From the NCBI GenBank assembly GCA_938023035.1, contig CALIDI010000039.1:1-38239 (forward strand): a stretch of DNA of 38,239 bases, written 5' to 3'. A program made the translations under genes and the position numbers. Numbering within the stretch: the first letter of the stretch is position 1; each line of letters starts with the position of its first letter. The notes beneath the pieces are model-generated. The model was given only the letters and a program-made list of their open reading frames with translations. It did not search any database and had not been told where the DNA came from. Positions 1 to 7,745 of the stretch are shown one piece after another. The stretch comes from an uncultured Leptolyngbyaceae cyanobacterium (GTDB lineage: Bacteria > Cyanobacteriota > Cyanobacteriia > Leptolyngbyales > Leptolyngbyaceae).

Positions 1-2
1 GG

Positions 3-1133
3 GATGATACCTTGCCCCTCCTCCAGGTTCCGGATACACTCAGGGCTTACCAGGCGATCGCCCGCTGGTGGCGTCAACAATTCTCAATTCCAGTGGTGGG
101 GGTGACTGGTTCAGTGGGTAAAACCACAACCAAAGAGCTGATTGCTGCTGTGCTAGAAAAAGGGGGCAAAGTCCTCAAAAGTCAGGCCAATTTTAATAAC
201 GAAATTGGGGTGCCCAAAACCCTGTTAGAGTTAGGCCCCGATCATGACTTTGCAGTCATTGAAATGGCGATGCGCGGCAAAGGCCAAATTGCCGAATTAG
301 CACAAATTGCCCGCCCTGATATTGGGGTGATTACCAATGTGGGTACGGCCCATATTGGCTTGCTTGGCTCAGAATTGGCGATCGCCCAGGCAAAATGTGA
401 GCTACTGACTGAGTTACCCGCAACGGGGATTGCCATTCTCAATCAAGAGAATGCCTTGCTACTGGAAACTGCTGCTAGCGTCTGGCAGGGTAAAACCATT
501 CGCTATGGGCTAACGGGAGGCGACCTACAGGGCCAACTGATTGGTACAGAGCAGTTGCAGGTGGGGGCAACCCGGTTCCCTTTACCTCTACCAGGGGAGC
601 ATAACGCCTTGAACTACCTGGCAGCCCTGGCCGTAGCCCAGGTTTTGGGAATTGACTGGACGCTGTTTAGTCAGGGTTTGCCGGTGGATTTGCCTGGCGG
701 CAGGGCTAAGCGCTACGAGTTAGAAAATGATGTGGTCATCCTCGATGAAACCTATAACGCTGGGCTAGAGTCGATGCTCGCCGCCCTCAAGCTCTTGGCT
801 CAAACTCCGGCACAACGGCGAATTGCGGTGCTAGGAACGATGAAGGAATTGGGCGATCGCTCTCCTGAGTTTCACCAGCGGGTTGGGGCTGCTGTGCGAG
901 AGCTGAATTTAGATGGGTTATTGATCCTAGCGGAGCCAGCAGAGGCCGCAGCAATGCAGCATGGGGCGGCTCCGCTTGCCGCTGAGACTTTTTCTGACCA
1001 GGCCGCTCTGGTGAGGCGGTTAAAAGCATTGATCCAGCCTGGCGATCGCTTACTTTTCAAAGCCTCTCGTGCCGTTGGGCTTGATCAAGTTGTTGAACAG
1101 TTGCGAGTAGAAACACCCACAGCAACTCATTAA
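3..1133 (+). CDS. murF: UDP-N-acetylmuramoyl-tripeptide--D-alanyl-D-alanine ligase, 5'-truncated by window edge
   Basis: Cytoplasmic Mur ligase that adds D-Ala-D-Ala to the UDP-MurNAc-tripeptide, the last cytoplasmic step of the peptidoglycan precursor. Visible motifs are the ATP-binding loop GVTGSVGKTTTK, the FNNEIGVPKT segment, the EMAMRGKGQI stretch, the central-domain NVGTAHIGLLGS and HNALNYLAALAV, and the C-terminal DETYNAGLESM. About 376 codons are present, while family members are usually about 450 residues, so the N-terminal substrate domain is mostly missing. The frame is open to the left edge (codons GAT GAT ACC before the TTG at 12), so the TTG is not the real start. The call is MurF rather than another Mur ligase because of the NNEIGVP and MRGKGQI signatures. 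Confidence 0.95.
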   Translation, partial: DDTLPLLQVPDTLRAYQAIARWWRQQFSIPVVGVTGSVGKTTTKELIAAVLEKGGKVLKSQANFNNEIGVPKTLLELGPDHDFAVIEMAMRGKGQIAELAQIARPDIGVITNVGTAHIGLLGSELAIAQAKCELLTELPATGIAILNQENALLLETAASVWQGKTIRYGLTGGDLQGQLIGTEQLQVGATRFPLPLPGEHNALNYLAALAVAQVLGIDWTLFSQGLPVDLPGGRAKRYELENDVVILDETYNAGLESMLAALKLLAQTPAQRRIAVLGTMKELGDRSPEFHQRVGAAVRELNLDGLLILAEPAEAAAMQHGAAPLAAETFSDQAALVRRLKALIQPGDRLLFKASRAVGLDQVVEQLRVETPTATH

Positions 1134-1218
1134 ACCCAATCCAGATCGAAACCTAGTAATCCCCAGTGAATCTAGCAATCCCCAATTAATTAAGTACTGA
1201 GAGGGATCGTTTCGCAGA

Positions 1219-1242
1219 GCGACTGCAACAGCGACTGCAACA
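1219..1242. repeat. 12-bp tandem duplication
   Basis: The unit GCGACTGCAACA occurs twice head to tail (1219-1230 and 1231-1242). It is flanked by AAGTACT at about 1193 and AAGTACTA at about 1243. It resembles the short tandemly repeated repetitive sequences common between cyanobacterial genes. Confidence 0.75.
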
Positions 1243-1330
1243 AAGTACTAAGCATAAAGATCATCGGGGAGTTGCTTGCGGTTCTGTCTTTAGCCTTATG
1301 CATTCAATAGACTGAAAACCTGAGCGCTTT

Positions 1331-1415
1331 ACCACAAAGACACGGAGGACACCGAGAGCTGGCTCTATGTTCTCTGTGCCTCTGTAGCCAGCTTTCAGAC
1401 TGTAGAATTCTTATG
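1331..1415. repeat. dispersed repeat family 1, copy 1
   Basis: An imperfect palindromic element with an arm like ACCACAAAGACACGGAGG and a facing arm like TTCTCTGTGCCTCTGTAG, ending near GTAGAATTCTTA. Related degenerate copies lie at about 23171-23240 and 37013-37065. All three are intergenic. Confidence 0.6.
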
Positions 1416-1545
1416 TCCAAAGGGTCAACCGGGCGATGATTTTACCGGGCGGTCGCTATCTATATTCGTGTGATGAAGCGGCTGCGAAACCGGCGCGCTC
1501 CAGGTTGCTGAATCCATCGGAGATTAAGAGGAAGGGGTGCTGCTG

Positions 1546-1560
1546 CCCCTGGCTCAGGGG
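1546..1560 (-). other. perfect hairpin abutting the SUMF1-like stop codon
   Basis: On the minus strand CCCCTG-AGC-CAGGGG forms a 6-bp stem with a 3-nt loop directly after the stop of the SUMF1-like gene. No T-tract follows, so it is a weak candidate for an intrinsic terminator. An alternative GGGG-TTA-CCCC pairing overlaps the stop codon. A hairpin just after a C-type-lectin target domain is also a known feature of diversity-generating retroelement targets. Confidence 0.5.
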
Positions 1561-2481
1561 TTACCCCCCTGCACTCCCGAAATCATCTTGCGCCCAGCTA
1601 CTTACCACCCGCAAGCCAATATCGTAGAGTCCTCGATCAGGGTTGGCATAGGCCCGAAAGGCCGACCGACAGGTGCGTGGGCCACTATTCCAGGAGCCAC
1701 CGCGGACGACCCGGCGGGCTGTGTCTGCCCCTGCTACCCACACTGAACCATCGGTCGGGGCATTGTCGTAGTTGGGGTGCCAGCCATCAAGACACCACTC
1801 CCGCACATTGCCGTGCATATCGAAGAGGCCAAAGGCATTGGCAACGGCACAGTGGCCAACCACTGTGGTTTCTCGACGGTCAGTGCCCTTTGGCCCGGCC
1901 CCATAGAAGCCATGGCTACAAATCTTGCCCTGATACTCCCAATCGACCCCTGAGTAATTGGCCAAATCAGTTGTGATAGTGGCTCCAAAATGAAACGGGG
2001 TAGTGGTGCCAGCGCGGCAGGCATACTCCCACTCGGCTTCACTGGGTAGGCGATAGGGGCGACCCGTAAAAATCGTTAGGCGATCGCAAAATTCTACTGC
2101 ATCTTGCCATGACACCTGCTCAACTGGGCACTCTGCCTGGTCGCGGTTACTCGGTCGGGGTTCTAGATAGTAATTGACCTTAGGGAGAGCCGCTACGGCT
2201 TCCCACTGGGCCTGGGTAATGGGGAAACGCCCCATCCCAAAGCTGGCAATAAAAACGGTGTGCTGGGGAGATTGGGCCGCCGTCCAACCTTCCTCTGTTG
2301 AGGCTGTTCCCATCACAAAGGTACCCGCTGGGATTGAAACTATCTCCAGAGCGAGGGCATCGGTGAGGGCTTCTCGCCAGCCTGTTACCCATCGGTGGTG
2401 GCGATCGCATACCTGCCCCTGGTCATCGACCGTGACCATATCAAACTCAAACTGGGTTGGCTGGATTCGTGATATCGCCAT
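1561..2481 (-). CDS. SUMF1/formylglycine-generating-enzyme-like C-type-lectin-fold protein, probably non-enzymatic
   Basis: A 306-residue protein. About 40 N-terminal residues precede a SUMF1 (FGE-sulfatase) domain: IPAGTFVMGT, PITQAQWEAV, PVEQVSWQDAVEFC, RLPSEAEWEYACRAG, FDMHGNVREWC, and a C-terminal RGGSWNSGPRTCRSAFR to IGLRVV. Genuine FGE uses two cysteines five residues apart (human C336 and C341, in SYMCHRSYC). Aligned by GGSW, the first is Ser here and only the second position keeps a Cys, so sulfatase-activating chemistry is unlikely. The gene starts 31 bp after the caspase homologue ends, on the same strand, suggesting one transcript. SUMF1-like domains in cyanobacteria often serve as binding modules beside caspase-like proteins and as variable targets of diversity-generating retroelements. 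The ATG start has only a weak upstream Shine-Dalgarno. Confidence 0.88.
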   Translation of the reverse strand: MAISRIQPTQFEFDMVTVDDQGQVCDRHHRWVTGWREALTDALALEIVSIPAGTFVMGTASTEEGWTAAQSPQHTVFIASFGMGRFPITQAQWEAVAALPKVNYYLEPRPSNRDQAECPVEQVSWQDAVEFCDRLTIFTGRPYRLPSEAEWEYACRAGTTTPFHFGATITTDLANYSGVDWEYQGKICSHGFYGAGPKGTDRRETTVVGHCAVANAFGLFDMHGNVREWCLDGWHPNYDNAPTDGSVWVAGADTARRVVRGGSWNSGPRTCRSAFRAYANPDRGLYDIGLRVVSSWAQDDFGSAGG

Positions 2482-2512
2482 ATTCTGCGATGAGATGTCA
2501 CAACTGACCGCA

Positions 2513-4756
2513 TTATCCAGTCACCTGATACAGAAAGCGCAACCCGGCCCAATTGGCTAAATCCAAGGCATAGCTATGATTGGCCGCCAGGGTTTGCAGA
2601 TTTGGACGACTGGCTGCGTGTAAGTCTTGAAGAACCGCCTGGGCTAGCTCTAGGGGATTGGGTAGCGAGGATGTAATGGCACTATTGCCAGAGGCCTTCA
2701 GCAGCGATCGCAGAGTTTCAAAGGTCTGCTGAAACGGCTTGCGGCTACACAGCAAATAGGCTTCGGCAAAGCCAATCGGTTTACGCACCAGCCATTGCAA
2801 CGAAGGGGCATTGGGCAGGTCGTAGGTAGCCCCAGGAGGAATGACGGGCGAAACCGCATCGCCTTCCAGCGTTAAAATCCCCTCTGGAGGTTGCGACCAA
2901 ATCATTAAGTTTCCACCGCTATCAAAATTTAAGAGCAGATAGTAGAGAGGCTCGTCGGCCAGATTTTTTAATCGGTAACATACCTGACTGCCCACCGCGA
3001 TCGCGGGTAACCCATCTGCATTGGTGACACTGTTTGAAGCGCTCGATTTTGCCACTTCATCGGTCTGACCCACACCACTACTGCGTTGCTGTACAACAAC
3101 CGACTCTTGGCCCTGCTGCACAACTAAACGGGCCAGCACAGGTAAGCTCGCCAGACCCTGATTTTCAGCCAGACTTAACAATTTAGCTGCCAGCAAGTTT
3201 TGCAATTTGGGAAGCAGTCGCTTTACCGCGATCTTAACAGCTTCACCCTTTTCTCCAGCGGTGTTTGGCACCACCTCCTGAGCTGGAGAAAACAAACCAT
3301 AACTACTTTGAGTGGTCACCCCCGTGGTCACGCCACTTAAATTACTGGCTGCAATTTGAGCCGGCTGGGTAATCTTGCGAAAGAGATAGTCGCTCGGTTC
3401 TTCGCCAGCAGTTGCCACGGAGATATAGGGAATTCCGGTGAGGGCACTAATGGCATCAACTCGCTCATGGCGCTCCAGTGTATTATCTAGGGCAACGGTC
3501 AAACCGATTCCGCGAGGAACTAAACGAACTTGCTCACGCAGCAGTTGCCCGACTTGGGGCAATACTGCCGAAACCACCTTTGCTTCTGCCGTTAGGCCAG
3601 AGCGATGCAGCAGTTGCACCTGCAAAGTCGCTTCCCGATCAACTCCGACCATGAGCGAATCGGCCTCATACTGTTCCAAAATCGCGGTGGGCAGCCCCCC
3701 TAACCAGAGTTGAACTGTTTTGTTGGCCGTATCCACCGCTGTCACGACCGCATCTGCCACAGGTGTAGACAGATCAGATACGTAGTAGGGCGCTCTATTC
3801 TCCGATCGCCCCGACGTTAAGGGCCGCTCGGATAGTTTCGCCGGTAAAAGTTGGGGTTGCTGTTCCTGGCTGGTGTAGTGCTCAATCTCCTGGCGCACTC
3901 GCCCCATGACAAATTGCAGTGCGACTGGAGGGAGGCTTTGCCATAGGGTCTGCGTTAAGGCTAGCGTAAACAGGCCGGCACTAAACCCCGCCCAACGGGC
4001 TTCAGTGGCTAGGTGTTGAGGGGTGGTTGCTGTCAACAATACCCCTGGAAAGACGGGTAAAGCCTGGTCGGTTGCCAGAGCGGTGACGCGCTGTTGACCC
4101 AGCGATCGCGAATTCAAGAGTTCTTCTCGACTGGCTAGGGCGGATGCACTCATGCGGGCCGGGGCACGAGTGGGGCGCGCCCGCACCCGCAGATTACCCA
4201 CTAAGGATTTGCCAGGGTAGGTATAGCCTGTGTCAAGAATAGTCGTCAGGTTGCTAGTTGGTAGCGATCGCCCCAGTAAACTGAGCGTTTCTAGCAGCAC
4301 ATCTTCAACCACCAGGCCGTCATCAGTCGTAACCACATGATCACTAGTTACGAGAGCAGGTTGAGTTGCCCCATCTGGCAAATGTACCAGACCGCCATAG
4401 CCACTGAAATGAAACACCACCACATCCCCTGCTTGTGCCTGGGCTAGGAGATGCTGCTGATAGGCCGCTGCAATCGCTTGTCGAGTTGCCTGCTGATTCG
4501 TGAGTGTTAGAATGTCTGCCGGTTGAAACCTAAAGCGGTGAATCAATAGCTCCCGCTGCAACTCAACATCCGTCCGACAACCGTACAAGGGCGTATCCTT
4601 ATACTGATCAATGCCAATCAACAACGCTAGCTTTCGCTGAGTCGGTGCTGCTAGCGCTGCATAATAGCTCTGTGCAAACCTGGCTATGCCCACTTCATTC
4701 AAGCCGAGGGCCGCCCAAAATACCCCCGACCGCTGCAAAAAATCCCGCCGCTTCAT
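2513..4756 (-). CDS. Tat-signal caspase-like (peptidase C14/orthocaspase) protein with lost catalytic dyad
   Basis: 747 residues from the chosen ATG; an upstream in-frame start would add 25 residues without obvious signal. The N-terminus MKRRDFLQRSGVFWAALGL fits a twin-arginine (Tat) export signal, favouring this start. A p20 caspase-like domain follows: KLALLIGIDQY (42-52), a Cys/Arg-Asp segment near 60, then VVVFHFSGYGG (112-122) and TTILDTGYTYPG (171-182). In active orthocaspases these read FSGHG and DxC; here the His is Tyr120 and the nucleophile Cys is Gly177, so the protein should be proteolytically dead. A region near residues 600-700 with VCYRLKN, PLYYLLLNFDSGGNLMIW and PPGATYDLP resembles DUF4384. 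The SUMF1-like gene lies 31 bp downstream. A binding, scaffold or sensor role is inferred. Confidence 0.88.
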   Translation of the reverse strand: MKRRDFLQRSGVFWAALGLNEVGIARFAQSYYAALAAPTQRKLALLIGIDQYKDTPLYGCRTDVELQRELLIHRFRFQPADILTLTNQQATRQAIAAAYQQHLLAQAQAGDVVVFHFSGYGGLVHLPDGATQPALVTSDHVVTTDDGLVVEDVLLETLSLLGRSLPTSNLTTILDTGYTYPGKSLVGNLRVRARPTRAPARMSASALASREELLNSRSLGQQRVTALATDQALPVFPGVLLTATTPQHLATEARWAGFSAGLFTLALTQTLWQSLPPVALQFVMGRVRQEIEHYTSQEQQPQLLPAKLSERPLTSGRSENRAPYYVSDLSTPVADAVVTAVDTANKTVQLWLGGLPTAILEQYEADSLMVGVDREATLQVQLLHRSGLTAEAKVVSAVLPQVGQLLREQVRLVPRGIGLTVALDNTLERHERVDAISALTGIPYISVATAGEEPSDYLFRKITQPAQIAASNLSGVTTGVTTQSSYGLFSPAQEVVPNTAGEKGEAVKIAVKRLLPKLQNLLAAKLLSLAENQGLASLPVLARLVVQQGQESVVVQQRSSGVGQTDEVAKSSASNSVTNADGLPAIAVGSQVCYRLKNLADEPLYYLLLNFDSGGNLMIWSQPPEGILTLEGDAVSPVIPPGATYDLPNAPSLQWLVRKPIGFAEAYLLCSRKPFQQTFETLRSLLKASGNSAITSSLPNPLELAQAVLQDLHAASRPNLQTLAANHSYALDLANWAGLRFLYQVTG

Positions 4757-4851
4757 GGCCCCGCTTACCCCGTCGCCTCTAGCTACCAGCGTATCAGGAA
4801 CTCCGCCGTTTGGGTGTTGGCACGGCATCAATTTTATGGGAAAAAATAGCG

Positions 4852-5568
4852 CTACCCAAACGCCTGATTTTGGGCTTGGAGCAGGTAATGAACCCCCTTC
4901 TCAGCCATATCCAAAATTTGGTTGAGTTGCAAGCGGGTGTAGCTACCAGCCTCAGCCGTGCCCTGAATTTCAACTAGCTCCAGCTTTTCATTCATCACTA
5001 CATTGAAATCTATATCGGCAGCTACATCTTCGGGATAGTTGAGATCTAACATCGGTTCCTGATCGATTAAGCCAATCGAAACAGCCGCCACCTGATGAAT
5101 CAGCGGCGATCGCTCCAGATCTCCTATTTTCACCAGGTGTTCTAGGGCATCCCGCAAGGCCACATACCCCCCTGTAATCGATGTCGTGCGCGTGCCGGCA
5201 TCAGCCTGCAACACATCTGCATCCACAATGATGGTGCGTTCACCCAGGGCGCGCATATCCAACACTGCCCGTAAGCTGCGCCCAATCAACCGTTGAATTT
5301 CTTGGGTGCGACCTGACAGCTTAAGGAGTTCCCGTTCCTGCCGTTCGGGTGTTGCACCGGGCAACATACGGTATTCTGCCGTTAGCCAACCCTGCCCTGT
5401 TCCTTCCAAAAAACGGGGCACCTTCGGCTGAATCGATACCGTAATCAGCACCTGTGTATCCCCCGATCTTGCCAACACAGAGGCAGCGGCAAAGCGAGTA
5501 AAGTTACGCTCAAAACTGACCGGACGGAGTTGATCCGGTCGTCGCCCATCCGGACGCTGCCATGCCAT
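4852..5568 (-). CDS. rph: ribonuclease PH
   Basis: Phosphorolytic 3'-5' exoribonuclease that trims tRNA 3' ends, a cytoplasmic homohexamer. It is 238 residues, the usual family length. Diagnostic stretches are [13 protein letters not shown] near the N-terminus, [45 protein letters not shown] with the phosphate-site Arg region, and the C-terminal [19 protein letters not shown] Shine-Dalgarno about 8 nt upstream supports the ATG. It lies 95 bp upstream of the caspase homologue on the same strand, and starts divergently from the AAA ATPase gene. Confidence 0.97.
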   Translation of the reverse strand: MAWQRPDGRRPDQLRPVSFERNFTRFAAASVLARSGDTQVLITVSIQPKVPRFLEGTGQGWLTAEYRMLPGATPERQERELLKLSGRTQEIQRLIGRSLRAVLDMRALGERTIIVDADVLQADAGTRTTSITGGYVALRDALEHLVKIGDLERSPLIHQVAAVSIGLIDQEPMLDLNYPEDVAADIDFNVVMNEKLELVEIQGTAEAGSYTRLQLNQILDMAEKGVHYLLQAQNQAFG

Positions 5569-5735
5569 GGAGTTGCCTCGCTAAAGTTCTCTGAGAAGAA
5601 TAGCAGAAGGAAGAAAAAGGAGAGCAGGGAGAAAGCATACATCTCCCCTGTTGATTTTTGCCCCTACTTTCCAGCTTGCTGGCACAATAGGCATGATAAG
5701 CCTTCCCCATGAACGCTTTGCTTTAAGGTAGTGAC

Positions 5736-7745
5736 GTGGCATCGATTGACTCTATTCTCAGAAAAGCGGCAAACCCGTTTGACCCGGCCAGCTTCAAGCC
5801 GGGTAATTTTTGGCAGGAGCAACCGGGTCGCAATCCAACGGTTGATTCGATTCACGAAGAAGTATTAACGGCGATCGCGACGCTGTTAGATCAGATTAGC
5901 CATGACCACCAGACTCGCACCGTGGTTCTTTTGGGAGATTCTGGTTCTGGTAAGTCGCACCTACTAGGGCGGCTCAAGCAAATGCTGAATCGCCGCGCTT
6001 TTTTTGTTTATGTTGGGCCTTGGGCCGACAACACCTACCTCTGGCGGCACATTCTCCGGCAAACGGTGGATAGTCTGGTACAGGTACCTGCCGGTCAGCA
6101 AGAATCGCAACTGCTCCTCTGGCTCAAAGGTCTTTCGATTTTTCGCAAAAAAAGCTTGTTAGACCGTCTCATGGGCGATCGCAAAGGCTTTATTCGCCAG
6201 CTTCGAGAGACTTATCGGGCAGGGATTTATAACGCCAATGAGTTTTTTGGTGTGCTCTACGACCTGCTGAATCCAGACTTACACTTGACCGCTTGCGACT
6301 GGCTGCGGGGAGATGACCTGGATGAGGAAGCACTGCAATCAATTCGAGTCAAAACCGCGATCAATTCGGAAGATGCGGCCCAAAAAGTCTTAGAAAACTT
6401 TGGCCGAATTGCTGTAGAAACGCAGCCCATTGTTTTGTGCTTTGACAACCTGGATGGGATTCCTCGGCAAGAGGGGTTTATCGACTTGCAAGCTCTGTTT
6501 AATGTGAATTCCACCATCCACAATCAAAAGCTAAAGGGCTTTTTAATTGTCATTAGCCTGATTACAAACACCTGGGTTGAAAACGCAAAGCGCATTCAAC
6601 TTTCCGATAAAGCGAGGGTCGATCAAACGTTGACCCTGCGCCCCATTAACCTGGTGCAGGCAGAGGGGCTGTGGCAAACGCGACTGGCTCCGCTGCACAT
6701 CCAGGCCAATCCACCCCCACCGCCGATGTATCCCTTTGCCAGGGAGATATTAGAGCAATCCTTTCCTGGAGGTAAAGCCCGACCACGCAATGTGCTAGAG
6801 CTAGGTCGGCGGTTGTTTGTGGAATATAAGGCGGGTAAAGCGACCGCCACCGATCCCTATGCCGCTTTTCACCTAATCTGGCTGAAAGAACTGCAAAAAA
6901 ATCAGCAAAAGCTGGTTCGTATCCGTCAATTAGCCTCGCCAGAACTGGCCCAAATGCTGCGGGAGGCATTAACGGCCCTCGGTATGGAAGGGGTGCGATC
7001 GCGCTTTTTACCTAGCCCCAAGTATTTTCTCCATTCCTTCAGCTTTCAACGGCCTGGGGAGGGCGATCGGATTGGCGTCGTCTGGACCGAAGAACCCAAT
7101 GCGACCAGCTTTTTCCACATTATGAAAGCCTGCCAAAAAGCCCTGGATGTCAAGTTGTGTCAGAGCTTAATCCTGATTCGGGCGGAGGCGATGCCCCGGC
7201 AAACCACCAAAGGCTACGCGCTACTTTCTCAGATTTTTAGCCAGCCTCCCCACCGCGCCTTGGTTCCCAGCTTAGACTCGGTGCAACAGTTGGCGACCTA
7301 CTACAACTTGCTCAATGCCGCCCATGCCAGAGATCTAGTGATTGCTGGAAAAACACTCAGTCCAGCAGAGTTGATTGAGCTGGTGCGCGCGGCCCAGGTG
7401 TTCCAAGGGTGTGAGCTACTGCAAGATTTGGCCATTGTACCTACCAAAGCCGAGGCGAAAGCCAAAGTCACCGCTCCCAAGCCCGAGCCTACCATGCCAC
7501 CTGCCGTGGACCGGGAGTCGGTGAGGGGCTTTATTCTCAATTTTGTCAAAGTCAATAGTTTTCTTGGAGTGCAGACCTTAATTCAAAATGGGCTGACCCA
7601 ATACCCCCAAATGACCGCTGCTGAGCTAGAGAAAATTATTGTTAGCCTATGCAAGGAGCGCAAAATTCAACTGCTCGATCCTCACGCGCCCTTTCTAGAG
7701 CAATTGGTTTGCTATGTGCCCGATACCCCATGCTCAAACCATTGA
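5736..7745 (+). CDS. AAA+/ORC-KAP-like P-loop ATPase with C-terminal winged helix
   Basis: 669 residues with a GTG start preceded by AAGG at 5725-5728. Walker A is GDSGSGKS (67-74, Lys73). A Walker B-like strand PIVLCFDNLD ends at Asp240, where canonical members have DE; here it is DN. The order resembles ORC/Cdc6, KAP or STAND-type ATPases. The C-terminal 75 residues, from RESVRGFILNFVK to the end, look like a winged-helix DNA-binding domain. No membrane segment is seen. Its last 16 bases overlap the start of the nuclease-FtsK gene, so the two are almost certainly translationally coupled and act together, presumably as a DNA-loading ATPase and a DNA-pumping nuclease. The exact family is not recognised and the function is inferred. 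Confidence 0.82.
   Translation: MASIDSILRKAANPFDPASFKPGNFWQEQPGRNPTVDSIHEEVLTAIATLLDQISHDHQTRTVVLLGDSGSGKSHLLGRLKQMLNRRAFFVYVGPWADNTYLWRHILRQTVDSLVQVPAGQQESQLLLWLKGLSIFRKKSLLDRLMGDRKGFIRQLRETYRAGIYNANEFFGVLYDLLNPDLHLTACDWLRGDDLDEEALQSIRVKTAINSEDAAQKVLENFGRIAVETQPIVLCFDNLDGIPRQEGFIDLQALFNVNSTIHNQKLKGFLIVISLITNTWVENAKRIQLSDKARVDQTLTLRPINLVQAEGLWQTRLAPLHIQANPPPPPMYPFAREILEQSFPGGKARPRNVLELGRRLFVEYKAGKATATDPYAAFHLIWLKELQKNQQKLVRIRQLASPELAQMLREALTALGMEGVRSRFLPSPKYFLHSFSFQRPGEGDRIGVVWTEEPNATSFFHIMKACQKALDVKLCQSLILIRAEAMPRQTTKGYALLSQIFSQPPHRALVPSLDSVQQLATYYNLLNAAHARDLVIAGKTLSPAELIELVRAAQVFQGCELLQDLAIVPTKAEAKAKVTAPKPEPTMPPAVDRESVRGFILNFVKVNSFLGVQTLIQNGLTQYPQMTAAELEKIIVSLCKERKIQLLDPHAPFLEQLVCYVPDTPCSNH

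Larger units (their letters stand above)
1134..1545. other. intergenic region with short repeats
   Basis: No credible gene is seen between murF and the convergent SUMF1-like gene. It holds two imperfect copies of a TAGTAATCCCCAGT-like word near 1155-1190, a perfect 12-bp tandem pair at 1219-1242, and one degenerate copy of a dispersed repeat at 1331-1415. No T-tract terminator for murF was found. Confidence 0.6.

Noticed and set aside
1561-2481. True sulfatase-activating formylglycine-generating enzyme
   Set aside because: The first catalytic cysteine position is Ser and no sulfatase gene is nearby, so only the fold is claimed.
7649-7729. Upstream in-frame start for the nuclease-FtsK protein
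   Set aside because: It would overlap the ATPase gene by 97 nt and adds residues unlike the nuclease fold; the ATG at 7730 starts directly at the fold and overlaps by only 16 nt.
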